From: CALMEC01 sp964628685 | Lineage (GTDB): Bacteria; Actinomycetota; Thermoleophilia; Miltoncostaeales; Miltoncostaeaceae | NCBI GenBank assembly: GCA_964628685.1 | Contig: CAZVNM010000001.1 | Coordinates: 1-64,000 of the forward strand | Length of the DNA stretch: 64,000 bases | Reading direction: 5' to 3' | In this document: one piece after another, positions 28,500-35,893 of the stretch | Position numbering within the stretch: the stretch's first letter is position 1 | Layout: each line of letters starts with the position of its first letter | Translations under genes and position numbers: made by a program | Notes under the pieces: model-generated | Told to the model about the DNA's origin: nothing | Database searches by the model: none | What the model saw: only the letters and a program-made list of their open reading frames with translations

Positions 28500-29030
28500 A
28501 TGGCACCGCCGCAGGAAGGGCCCGTCGCCGGCGATCCGGTCGACATGACGCTCGACGTCATGGGCCTCGGCATCATCGTCCACGCGCCGTCGTCCACCGC
28601 ACACATCGCCGACGGCGACGACTACTTCACCGCCCATTTCATGACCCCGGAGGACGTGCGGCGACACGCCCGCTCCGGCACGATCACCGCGTTCGCGACG
28701 GGATCGCCCGGGCGGTTCCACCTTGAGATCCGCCACGGCGCCCCGACCGCGGACGCGCTCGCGGCCGCCGAGTTCACGCTGCGACTGGCCGTGCGCTCCG
28801 ACGGGAGGATCGTCTTTCGCGACCTGTACGACCTGATGGAGTGGTCGTCCGACGTCCCCCAACAGCAGGTGATCGCGCTCGCCCCCGGGATCCACCGCCT
28901 CACGATCCTGTCGAGCACGCCGTCCAGCGGGGTGCTCGGCGACGACCAGCGTGTGACCGTCCACATGGAGCCGCTCGACGAGATGCCACCGGCACCGGTC
29001 GGCATCCCCACCCTCGGTCCCGCCAGATGA
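28500..29030 (+). CDS. Unknown beta-rich protein, partner of SUKH-like gene
   Basis: A 176-residue soluble protein with no signal peptide. It reads MTLDVMGLGIIVHAP early, then DGDDYFTAHFMTPEDV, and near the end IALAPGIHRLTILSS and VTVHMEPLDEMP. Alternating hydrophobic residues suggest a mostly beta fold. I do not recognise the family; small immunity-type proteins that sit beside SUKH domains look broadly similar (inference). ATG 28500 is supported by TATGGT 6 bases upstream; the longer frame from 28365 lies in the upstream terminator. Its stop overlaps the next gene (ATGA at 29027-29030), so the two proteins are translationally coupled and probably work together. Confidence 0.75.
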   Translation: MAPPQEGPVAGDPVDMTLDVMGLGIIVHAPSSTAHIADGDDYFTAHFMTPEDVRRHARSGTITAFATGSPGRFHLEIRHGAPTADALAAAEFTLRLAVRSDGRIVFRDLYDLMEWSSDVPQQQVIALAPGIHRLTILSSTPSSGVLGDDQRVTVHMEPLDEMPPAPVGIPTLGPAR

Positions 29031-29416
29031 CCGTCGTCGGGCCGTCCTTCCGGGTGCTCGCCCGCGGCGTCGCCCCTTCCGCCGCCGATCTCGCCGCCGC
29101 CGTCGCCCTGGGGGCGTCGGCGCACTACGTCGCGGTCGTCGCGGACGGCGCCGACCTCGAGCTGCTGCACGAGTCCGGCGTCGACGTCCGGATCTGGGCG
29201 CCCGACTGGCTGGTCCAGGCCAACGCCGCCTACGACGTGCCACACCGCCTGCCCGGCTTCGTGGCGGTCGGCGACGCATACGGCGACTTCCTCGTCGAGG
29301 GCCCGGCGGGCCTCGGCGCGGTGGGACCCGGTGCCCTCGACCCGGACGAGGTGCGACCGGTGGCCCGCGACCTGGACGACCTGCTCGGCGGATCGCTGGG
29401 CGATCTGGCGACCTGA
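29027..29416 (+). CDS. Short SUKH/SMI1-KNR4-like protein
   Basis: A 129-residue protein. The segment WAPDWLVQANAAYDVPHRLPGFVAVGDAYGDFLVEG, split here as WAPDWLVQANAAY then RLPGFVAVGDAYGDFL, resembles the SUKH pattern of an aromatic helix followed by PGxxxxGDxxGGDxL. SUKH domains commonly serve as immunity proteins against polymorphic or contact-dependent toxins, but no toxin gene is nearby. The start ATG 29027 overlaps the stop of the preceding gene. The similarity is by eye and modest; an unrelated small alpha/beta protein remains possible. Confidence 0.6.
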   Translation: MTVVGPSFRVLARGVAPSAADLAAAVALGASAHYVAVVADGADLELLHESGVDVRIWAPDWLVQANAAYDVPHRLPGFVAVGDAYGDFLVEGPAGLGAVGPGALDPDEVRPVARDLDDLLGGSLGDLAT

Positions 29417-29442
29417 CGTGCGTGCCGGTCGCCCGACCGGCG

Positions 29443-29676
29443 TCAGCGGATCACGCACTCCCCCGCGCGCTCGGTGCCGTCGGCGTTGCAGTCGGGGAGC
29501 GTCGATGCGCGCGGCGGTGGCTCGGCGTAATCCTCGCGATCGCAGAACCAGAGGAAGTGCGACCAGGTGCAGCGGACGATCGTGACCGGTTTCGCGTCGT
29601 CGTCACCACCACATCCACCCGCGGCGAGCACCGCCGCCGCAACGGCGACACAGACGGCGATGCGACCGGCGCTCAT
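29443..29676 (-). CDS. Small cysteine-containing lipoprotein
   Basis: A 77-residue precursor: MSAGRIAVCVAVAAAVLAAGGC is a lipoprotein signal with modified-Cys after AAGG, leaving a mature peptide of about 56 residues with four further cysteines (VRCTW, WFCDR, PDCNA, GECVI), so two disulfides are plausible outside the cell. ATG 29676 has TACGTT 6 bases upstream (29688-29683), typical of the leaderless starts here. Function unknown. It converges with the SUKH-like gene and is divergent from the FAD monooxygenase. Confidence 0.65.
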   Translation of the reverse strand: MSAGRIAVCVAVAAAVLAAGGCGGDDDAKPVTIVRCTWSHFLWFCDREDYAEPPPRASTLPDCNADGTERAGECVIR

Positions 29677-29738
29677 CGCCCGAACGTACCACCCGCCGAC
29701 GCCGCCCACCTTCCGCGCCGGGATGGGATGCTTGGGAC

Positions 29739-30752
29739 ATGAACATCGTCATCGTCGGCGGCGGACCCGTGGGGCTCGCCCTGGCACGCCTGCTGCGCGC
29801 GGGTGGTCTCGCCCCGCTCGTGGTGGAGCGCGCGGAGCACGGGTCGTGGGCGCCGCGGCCGTTCCTCCTTCCCTTCCACGGCTTCGCCTGCGTCCGCGAG
29901 GCGGGCATCTTCGACCGGGTCCGCGACGACGCGTGGGAGATCGCGCCGCGACCGGGTGAGGATCCGGTGGCGCTCTGCGTGGCGTTCACCCATCTGACCG
30001 CGCTTCTGGCCGAGGGTGTCCCGGTGCGCGACCGCACCGAGGTGACCGGCCTCGTGCGCCAGGGTGACCGGGTGACCGGCGTGCGGGTGCGCTCCGCGGA
30101 CGGTGTCGACCAGACGCTGCCCGCCGATCTGGTGGTGGCCTGCGACGGACTGGGCTCGCCGGTGCGGGAGATGGCGGGCATCGTCGCCGACGTGCGGCCC
30201 ACCGAGAGTGGCCACCTGTCGTTCATGACCGACCGGGTGATCGACCGGTCCTTCGCGATGCGCTACCTCTCGGACGGGCAGCAGATCGGCCTGATGGGCT
30301 GGCCGCAGGGCTCGGGCGGCTGGTGGGACGTGTCGCGCTGCGGCCGGGAGGCGGCACTCGCACCCGGCATCGATGCGTTCCGTGACGCGTTCGGCAACCT
30401 GTTGCCCGAGGCCGTCCCCGCGCTGGACGCCCTCACCTCGGTCGACCAGCTGATCTACCGCGAGCCGGTGGAGGTCCGCTGCCCCGAGTGGTGGGTGCCC
30501 GGCGTCGTGGTGATCGGCGACGCCGCCCATTTCCTGGGGCCTGAGGCGGGGCTGGGCGCCGGGCTGGGGCTGTCGGACGCCCTGGCCCTGGCGACGTCGA
30601 TCCTGCGCAACCCCGACGACCCGGACGCCACCTGCGCCGACTACGTGAAGTGGCACGGACCATGGGCGCGCCCCTATGAGGCGGTCGGCGTGTCGGGCGT
30701 GCGGATCGGCGACGCCGAACGCCTGCCGGAGGAGCGGTGGCCCCCGGTGTGA
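29739..30752 (+). CDS. FAD-dependent monooxygenase (PHBH/UbiH-like)
   Basis: A 337-residue flavoprotein hydroxylase of the p-hydroxybenzoate hydroxylase type. It has MNIVIVGGGPVGLALARLL (FAD-binding GxGxxG), VVACDGLGSPVRE (the DG motif shared by FAD/NADPH sites), and VVVIGDAAHFLGPEAGLGAGLGLSDALALA, the second FAD motif with GD. Such enzymes hydroxylate aromatic or isoprenoid compounds using NAD(P)H and oxygen; the substrate cannot be inferred. ATG 29739 has no Shine-Dalgarno; GATGCT 6 bases upstream is a weak -10 match. Slightly short for the family (usually about 370-400 residues) but all core motifs are present. Confidence 0.88.
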   Translation: MNIVIVGGGPVGLALARLLRAGGLAPLVVERAEHGSWAPRPFLLPFHGFACVREAGIFDRVRDDAWEIAPRPGEDPVALCVAFTHLTALLAEGVPVRDRTEVTGLVRQGDRVTGVRVRSADGVDQTLPADLVVACDGLGSPVREMAGIVADVRPTESGHLSFMTDRVIDRSFAMRYLSDGQQIGLMGWPQGSGGWWDVSRCGREAALAPGIDAFRDAFGNLLPEAVPALDALTSVDQLIYREPVEVRCPEWWVPGVVVIGDAAHFLGPEAGLGAGLGLSDALALATSILRNPDDPDATCADYVKWHGPWARPYEAVGVSGVRIGDAERLPEERWPPV

Positions 30753-30784
30753 CCGGTGCGCGGGACGAGGCGGGCACGAGCCCA

Positions 30785-30790
30785 TATGCT
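30785..30790 (+). promoter_or_regulatory. -10 element, leaderless start at 30797
   Basis: TATGCT lies exactly 6 bases before ATG 30797; no Shine-Dalgarno. Confidence 0.5.
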
Positions 30791-30796
30791 GCCGCG

Positions 30797-31834
30797 ATGC
30801 GCCGACCCCTTCTCGTCATCATTGCGATTATCCTCACGGGCTGGACCGCCGCGGGCACCGTGGACAGCGCGGACGCCCGCCCCGCCTACCCGACCGTGCG
30901 GGTCGCCCCCACCGCCGCACCACCCGCCGCGCGCGCCCAGATCGAGCGGGTCAACGCGTGGTGGGTGCGCAACCGCGACTTCGTCCCGTGTGCCGGGTGC
31001 ATGGTGCGTCCGCCGCAGTCGGCGCTCATCTGGACCTACTACCGCGACCAGGGCTTCTACCCCAACTGGGTCCGCGCGGCGCGCGACGTGCTGCGGCACA
31101 AGATCCGCGGCAACACCCGGGCGCTTCGGGAGGGCACCGCGGAGCTCCTTGCCAACACCACGCTGCGGCGACTTCCCAGCGGCGTGCGGTACCGCACGAT
31201 CCGCTCGGCCTACACGGCGCCCGACGGCGAACGGCCGCCGTGGCGCGACGCCATGGGCCAGGGCCTGGTGCTCACAACCGTCGTGATGGGGCTTCCGGAC
31301 GATCCCACCCGCGCGCAGCTCACCACCGCGCGTCTGCGGGCGGACGAGCTTCTCACCGCGTTTGGCGTCAACTGGCGTTCGGGCGGCATCACGGCCCCCG
31401 GCAGGGGACGTGGCCTCTGGTACCTGGAGTACGCGTACGCCACCGGTGAGCGCGCCCGGGTGCTGAACGGCTTCATGCAGGCGATCGTGAGCCTCGACCG
31501 CTTCTCGCGCCAGGCGAACACCATGGGCCGCATCGACCCCGCCTGGTATCCGCTGCGCGACCGGGCGCAGGACCTCGTGAAGCGCGGGACCATCGAGCTC
31601 GTGCGAAACATCTCGCGCTACGACAACGGTGACGGCTGGAGCCGCTACAGCCTCACGCGCCCCGGCCGGGCCCCCGAGACGTATCACGTCTACCACCTGC
31701 AGCTCCTGGCGCGACTCGCCGCCGTCGACTACCTGCCGGCCGGCCACCGGGCGGTCCTCTCGCGCTACCAGACCCGCTGGGGCGGCGCGGCGATCAGGTC
31801 GACGACGTCCCGCGATCCGGTTCCGGTCGGCTGA
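30797..31834 (+). CDS. Secreted D-glucuronyl C5-epimerase-like protein
   Basis: 345 residues with an N-terminal signal peptide (LLVIIAIILTGWTAAGTVDSADA). The central and C-terminal parts carry the sequence hallmarks of the glucuronyl C5-epimerase C-terminal domain: LWYLEYAYATGERARVLNGFMQAIVSLDRF, here recognised from LEYAY and VLNGFMQAIVSL, then RYDNGDGWSRYSL and YHVYHLQLLARLA. In animals this domain epimerises glucuronate to iduronate in heparan sulfate; bacterial members are secreted and their glycan substrates are mostly unknown. A fold of alpha/alpha-toroid type is expected. The gene has a leaderless promoter. A role in modifying the cell's own surface polysaccharide is plausible (inference). 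Confidence 0.8.
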   Translation: MRRPLLVIIAIILTGWTAAGTVDSADARPAYPTVRVAPTAAPPAARAQIERVNAWWVRNRDFVPCAGCMVRPPQSALIWTYYRDQGFYPNWVRAARDVLRHKIRGNTRALREGTAELLANTTLRRLPSGVRYRTIRSAYTAPDGERPPWRDAMGQGLVLTTVVMGLPDDPTRAQLTTARLRADELLTAFGVNWRSGGITAPGRGRGLWYLEYAYATGERARVLNGFMQAIVSLDRFSRQANTMGRIDPAWYPLRDRAQDLVKRGTIELVRNISRYDNGDGWSRYSLTRPGRAPETYHVYHLQLLARLAAVDYLPAGHRAVLSRYQTRWGGAAIRSTTSRDPVPVG

Positions 31835-32030
31835 CGAGCGCCGTCAACCGTCCCGGCGGCACCCGCACCACGCGCTCTGCACTGATGGTCCCACCCACCG
31901 CCACCTCGGCCTGCCCGCGGTGGCGTCCACGCGTGACGATCCCCACGAAACGACCGACGCGGCGCCCGTGATCGTCCCACCACATGACCTGATCGCCCGG
32001 CGCGAACGGGCTGAGCGCGAGTTGGTCCAC
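31794..32030 (-). CDS. Small basic protein with SH3-like look (78 aa)
   Basis: Reads MDQLALSPFAPGDQVMWWDD, then GRRVGRFVGIVTRGRHRG, EVAVGGTISAERVVRVPPGRL. The GDxVxWWDDxGxxVxGxxVGI pattern resembles small SH3-like beta-barrel proteins of the DUF2945 kind (by-eye similarity). It starts at GTG 32030 and its 3' end overlaps the convergent epimerase-like gene by 41 bp. Real coding is supported by the regular beta pattern rather than by motif matches; confidence is moderate. Confidence 0.5.
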   Translation of the reverse strand: MDQLALSPFAPGDQVMWWDDHGRRVGRFVGIVTRGRHRGQAEVAVGGTISAERVVRVPPGRLTALVSRPEPDRGTSST

Positions 32031-32090
32031 ACCCCGATGATGACGCCCGCCGCGGACGCGGACCGTGGCGGCCGTGGGTGACGGGTCTGG

Positions 32091-32096
32091 TAGGTT
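32091..32096 (+). promoter_or_regulatory. -10 element of the tRNA-Gly gene
   Basis: TAGGTT lies 10 bases before the tRNA 5' end at 32107, as expected for a short 5' leader. Confidence 0.45.
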
Positions 32097-32106
32097 TCTT
32101 CGGCGC

Positions 32107-32179
32107 GCGGACGTAGCTCAGCTGGTAGAGCGCGAGCTTCCCAAGCTTGAGGTCGCGGGTTCGAGCCCCGTCGTCCGCT
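32107..32179 (+). tRNA. tRNA-Gly (CCC)
   Basis: A full 73-nt cloverleaf can be folded: acceptor GCGGACG/CGTCCGC with discriminator T, D-arm GCTC-AGCTGGTA-GAGC, anticodon stem CGAGC/GCTTG with loop TTCCCAA (anticodon CCC at 32140-32142), and T-arm GCGGG-TTCGAGC-CCCGT. The 3' CCA is not encoded. It decodes GGG. Confidence 0.95.
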
Positions 32180-32209
32180 TCTCGCATTCCGTCCCCGTCG
32201 ACGGCGTCT

Positions 32210-33964
32210 ATGGCACATCCCCCGGACATGACATCAGGCGCAGGATCCGATCCGTTCCCGGAGCTCGCGGTGCCGGACGACCCGACGACCGGTCCCGAGG
32301 ACGAGGTGCTGGTCGGGCCGGTGCTGCGCTACCTCGACACGACGGGCACGGCGACGGTCTTCCTCGAGACGGCGCGACCGTGCACCGTCCGCATCGAGAC
32401 CTCCGACGGCGGCTCGACCGAGCAGCCGACCTGGTCGGTGCACGGTCACCACTACGTGCTCGTCACGCTGCGGAACCTGCCCACCGACACCGCGGTCACC
32501 TACGAGGTGTTCCTGGACGACGAACGGGTCTGGCCGCTCGCGGACTCGCCGTACCCGCCCAGCGAGATCCATCCCGCCCCCGCCGACCGCCGGCTGCGTC
32601 TGGCGTTCGGTTCGTGCCGCGAGCTGGGGCCGTACGACGACGAGGGCCTCACCAAGTGGGGTCCCGATGCCCTGGTGGCCCTCGCCGACCGCGTCCTGAA
32701 GCACCCGCCCGACCAGCGTCCCGACCTGATCCTGCACCTGGGTGACCAGGTCTACGCGGACGAGCCGGCGCCGGAGATGGTGGACCGGCTGCGCGAACTG
32801 CACGCGGACGAGCCGGACGAGGACGTCCGCGAGGAGATCCGCAACTTCGAGGAGTACACCTGGCTGTACCAGACCACCTGGATGCACCCCGCGGTGCGGT
32901 GGCTGCTGTCGACGGTGGCGAACGCGATGATCCTCGACGACCACGACCTGCGCGACGACTGGAACACGTCGATCTCGTGGCGGCGCGAGATGGAGGCGCA
33001 GCCGTGGTGGAAGGACCGCGCCGTGGGCGGCCTGGGGACCTACTGGGTCTACCAGCACATCGGCAACCTCTCCCCCGACGAGCTGACCGACGACGAACTG
33101 TTCACGCGCGTCACGGGGTCGGATGAGGCGACCGCCACGGCGGCGCTCGACGCGTTCGCCTGGCGCGCCGACCAGGATCCCGACTCGACCCGGTGGTCCT
33201 ACACCCGCTCGCTGGGCCCGGCCCGTCTGGTGGTCATCGACACCCGCTGCTCGCGCACCCTCGATCCGCCGGAGGACCGCGCGATCGTCGATGCGGCGGA
33301 GTGGCAGTGGCTGCGTGAGAAGACCCTTTCGGAGCCGGTGCCTGAGCACGTCCTCATCGCCTCCACCCTGCCGGCGTTCCTGCCCTACGGCGTCCACCAC
33401 GTCGAGGGGTGGAGCGAGGCGATCGCCACCGGCGCGTGGGGGTGGTTCGGCAAGCGGTGGGGCGAGAAGATCCGCCAGGGCCTCGACCTGGAGCATTGGC
33501 CGGCGTACCGCAACTCGTTCGACGGGCTGGTCGATCTGCTGGGCGAGCTGGTCGACCGTCCCGAACCGCCGAAGTCGGTGCTGATCCTGTCGGGCGACAT
33601 CCACTTCTCGTACACGTCGCGCGTCCACCTGCGCGCGCACGAGGGCCACGCCACGCCGGTTCACCAGCTGGTGCAGTCGCCGCTTCGCAACACGCTGCCG
33701 CGCGGCTCGACGCTCATGTTCCGCTTCTTCCACCACCGGATGGCCTCGTTCCTGCTGCGTCCGCTCGCCCGCACGTCGGGTGTGGGCGACCCGAACGTCA
33801 ACTGGGAGTTCGAGAGCCCGCTCTCGTTCAAGAACGGGCTGATGTCGGTCGAGCTCGACGGTCCCGAGGCGCGCGTCGCCGTCGACGAGGCGCACATGTC
33901 GGCCGACGGCCGGGAGATCCTGGTCCGCACCCACGTGCGGCCGCTCACCGACCCCGCGTCCTAG
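32210..33964 (+). CDS. PhoD-like metallophosphatase, cytoplasmic type
   Basis: About 584 residues with an N-terminal Ig/fibronectin-like region (about 1-110: VLVGPVLRYLDTTGTATVFLE... TAVTYEVFLDDERVWPL) followed by a PhoD-type calcineurin-fold domain. Metal-site motifs are LAFGSCRE, LILHLGDQVYAD, MILDDHDLRDDWN and ILSGDIHFSY. The family hydrolyses phosphodiesters or monoesters, often with calcium and iron. No signal peptide is visible, unlike classical PhoD, so it likely acts in the cytoplasm. Start is ATG 32210 or 32228; neither has a Shine-Dalgarno. It begins 31 bases after the tRNA. Its stop shares the palindrome CTAG with the stop of the convergent antiporter gene. Confidence 0.88.
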   Translation: MAHPPDMTSGAGSDPFPELAVPDDPTTGPEDEVLVGPVLRYLDTTGTATVFLETARPCTVRIETSDGGSTEQPTWSVHGHHYVLVTLRNLPTDTAVTYEVFLDDERVWPLADSPYPPSEIHPAPADRRLRLAFGSCRELGPYDDEGLTKWGPDALVALADRVLKHPPDQRPDLILHLGDQVYADEPAPEMVDRLRELHADEPDEDVREEIRNFEEYTWLYQTTWMHPAVRWLLSTVANAMILDDHDLRDDWNTSISWRREMEAQPWWKDRAVGGLGTYWVYQHIGNLSPDELTDDELFTRVTGSDEATATAALDAFAWRADQDPDSTRWSYTRSLGPARLVVIDTRCSRTLDPPEDRAIVDAAEWQWLREKTLSEPVPEHVLIASTLPAFLPYGVHHVEGWSEAIATGAWGWFGKRWGEKIRQGLDLEHWPAYRNSFDGLVDLLGELVDRPEPPKSVLILSGDIHFSYTSRVHLRAHEGHATPVHQLVQSPLRNTLPRGSTLMFRFFHHRMASFLLRPLARTSGVGDPNVNWEFESPLSFKNGLMSVELDGPEARVAVDEAHMSADGREILVRTHVRPLTDPAS

Positions 33965-35187
33965 CCGGACCCCCGCGACTCGATCAGATCCAGACGGGTC
34001 GCCAGCCACCGTTTGGTCGACGCCTGGAGCGCCAGGGTCACGAGGATCGCCATCGCGACGGTCACGAGGACCAGGTCGGCGTCCTTCACACCGTGCGCGG
34101 CCACGATGCCGGCGAGCGCGGCCGGCACGACGCCGGTCTCGCGGGTCCAGGCCATGAACAGCCGTTCGGGACGCATCCATTGGCCGCGACGGTCGACGCC
34201 CAGACACACGGCCACCACGATGGGTCGGGCCACCAGGATGAGCGTCGCCACGACGAGAATCGCGGGCGCCCAGTGGGCGCCGATCGCATCCCACGGCAGG
34301 TTCGCGCCGAGCACCACGAAGACGAAGATCGCCATGACGTCGGCGAGCGACCGCATCATCACGTCCAGGTCACGCGCGTGGTCACCGTGCATGCCCAGAC
34401 GCAAGAGATCCATGTTGCCCACGATCACACCCGCCACGAACGGGCCGAGGTAGCCGCTCTCCACCCCGGCGAACTGCTCCGACACGAACGTGATCGCCAC
34501 CACCGTCAGCGCCGCGAGGCCCGCGGACTCGCGCCACAGCCCCCAGCGTGTGCGCGACACGCTGAGCGCCAGGAGGACGCCGGCCGCGATCCCGATCCCG
34601 GTCGAGATGCCCAGCTCGGCGAAGAAGTGGCCCACCGGCGCCAGGCCGACCGGTTCGTGGGTCTCCACGACGGCCAGCAGCGTGAAGGCGATGACCGCCC
34701 CCGTCGGATCGTTGAGCGCCGACTCGGCCACGATCGTCTGACGGAGCTTCTGGCGAAGGCCCAGCCGCTCGAAGAGCGGGATGAGGATGGCCGGGTCGGT
34801 GGGCGCGATGGCCGCCCCGATCAGAAGGCCCATGGCGAGCGGCACGTCGAACCCCCAATGGGCGACCAGTCCGCAGATCACCGTGGTGATGACGACACCC
34901 GGCACCACCAGCATCCCGAGTCCCACCGAGACCTGCCGCAGCACGCGCAGGGACAGGTGAAGGCCGCCGTGGAAGAGGATCATCGACACGCCCAGGGTGA
35001 ACAGCACGTCCACGCCGGTCGAGCCCAGGGGCATGTCGACCACGCCGATCACCGATGGACCCAGCAGTGCACCGGCCGCCACGAGCAGCAGCATGAACGG
35101 GATGCGCAGGAGGCCGGCGAGTGGGATGGCGACGAGTCCCACCGCCAGGATGATTCCGAGGTTGAGGATGACCTCGTGCGCGTCCAC
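33961..35187 (-). CDS. Na+/H+ antiporter of the CPA1 (NhaP) type
   Basis: About 408 residues with twelve or so hydrophobic segments, exchanging cytoplasmic Na+ (or K+) for external H+. Diagnostic motifs are LIGAAIAPTDPAILIPLFERLGL and ESALNDPTGAVIAFTLLAVV, i.e. the PTDP and ESxxNDPTG ion-binding motifs of CPA1 exchangers, with GPFVAGVIVGN later. No C-terminal RCK or CNBD regulatory domain is present. GTG 35187 is preferred because GCAGGA sits 7 bases upstream; GTG 35202 would add five residues. It overlaps the PhoD-like gene by 4 bp at the stops. Confidence 0.9.
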   Translation of the reverse strand: MDAHEVILNLGIILAVGLVAIPLAGLLRIPFMLLLVAAGALLGPSVIGVVDMPLGSTGVDVLFTLGVSMILFHGGLHLSLRVLRQVSVGLGMLVVPGVVITTVICGLVAHWGFDVPLAMGLLIGAAIAPTDPAILIPLFERLGLRQKLRQTIVAESALNDPTGAVIAFTLLAVVETHEPVGLAPVGHFFAELGISTGIGIAAGVLLALSVSRTRWGLWRESAGLAALTVVAITFVSEQFAGVESGYLGPFVAGVIVGNMDLLRLGMHGDHARDLDVMMRSLADVMAIFVFVVLGANLPWDAIGAHWAPAILVVATLILVARPIVVAVCLGVDRRGQWMRPERLFMAWTRETGVVPAALAGIVAAHGVKDADLVLVTVAMAILVTLALQASTKRWLATRLDLIESRGSG

Positions 35188-35257
35188 GGGTACATCCTGC
35201 ACCCGTGGGCGAGACCGTGCCGATGTGGCGGGGTGCTTCGCGCGGAACGCGATGTAC

Positions 35258-35263
35258 TACGCT
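35258..35263 (+). promoter_or_regulatory. -10 element of the decayed toxin-antitoxin operon
   Basis: TACGCT lies 7 bases before ATG 35271, so the promoter survives although the genes are broken. Confidence 0.45.
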
Positions 35264-35270
35264 CGTCGCG

Positions 35271-35500
35271 ATGACGACGACCAGCGTCAGGGTCAGCCCC
35301 GAGGAACAGTGGATCCCCGACGCGATCGCCGGCGAGTTCGCAGACCGGCTCGAACGCCCTCCGAGCCGGTCTGCGACTCCTGGCCGAGCGTCGTGATCGC
35401 CGGCAGGCGCTCACCGCCCCCGTGCAGGCATGGGACGCGGAGGCCGGTCCTGCAGATGAACGGCGCGTGGCGGCGATCGCCGAGACCCTCGACCGCCGAT
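35271..35500 (+). pseudogene. Frameshifted VapB-type antitoxin
   Basis: The frame from ATG 35271 reads MTTTSVRVSPEEQWIPDAIAGEFADRLE, then stops soon after, while the +1 frame picks up NALRAGLRLLAERRDRRQAL and AWDAEAGPADERRVAAIAETLD from about 35353. Joined, these give a ribbon-helix-helix-type antitoxin of about 75 residues as found upstream of PIN toxins. One base has been lost or gained near 35350. The intact version would bind and autoregulate its own promoter and neutralise the toxin. Confidence 0.65.
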
Positions 35501-35893
35501 CCTCGACGCTGCGGTGCTCATCGCGGGTGACCGCGGCGTACGCGATGCCCACGAGTGTCTGACGGCGATGACCGGCTCCCCGCATGAGATCCACACCACG
35601 TACGCCGCGGTGGGCCGGGTCCCGCGCCGGGGTGACCGACGGGCCCGGCTCGCCCGGGTGGGGTCCGCACCGCCGTGCACCCGATGGGTGACGGACGGAG
35701 GGTCCGCGAACGCATGGCACGAACCGGAACCACCGACGTCGTGGGCGCGCACCTGGTGCTCGTCACGGCTCGTCAGGGACTTCCGGTGATCACCGGCGAT
35801 ACGGACGCCCTGGCGCGACTCGCCGGTGGCATCGACCCGTCGCCGCGCATCATCCCGTGGCCGATCCGAAAACTGATGGGCACGGCAGGATGA
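35490..35893 (+). pseudogene. Frameshifted PIN-domain (VapC-type) toxin
   Basis: PPILDAAVLIAGDRGVRDAHECL at 35493-35560 is the first PIN strand with its acidic residue. After RRARLARV near 35655 the frame shifts, and RVRERMARTGTTDVVGAHLVLVTARQGLPVITGDTDALARLAGG continues in another frame (blocks TGTTDVVGAHLVLVTA and LPVITGDTDALARL). The usual DVVDA is DVVGA. The start codon is also missing. An intact homologue would be a ribonuclease toxin. The final TGA overlaps the start of the ferric-reductase-like gene (ATGA). Confidence 0.7.

Noticed and set aside
27351..29279. 642-codon minus-strand frame across the nitroreductase and SUKH-like genes
   Set aside because: Runs through a terminator and three recognisable plus-strand genes; composition is that of an antisense shadow.
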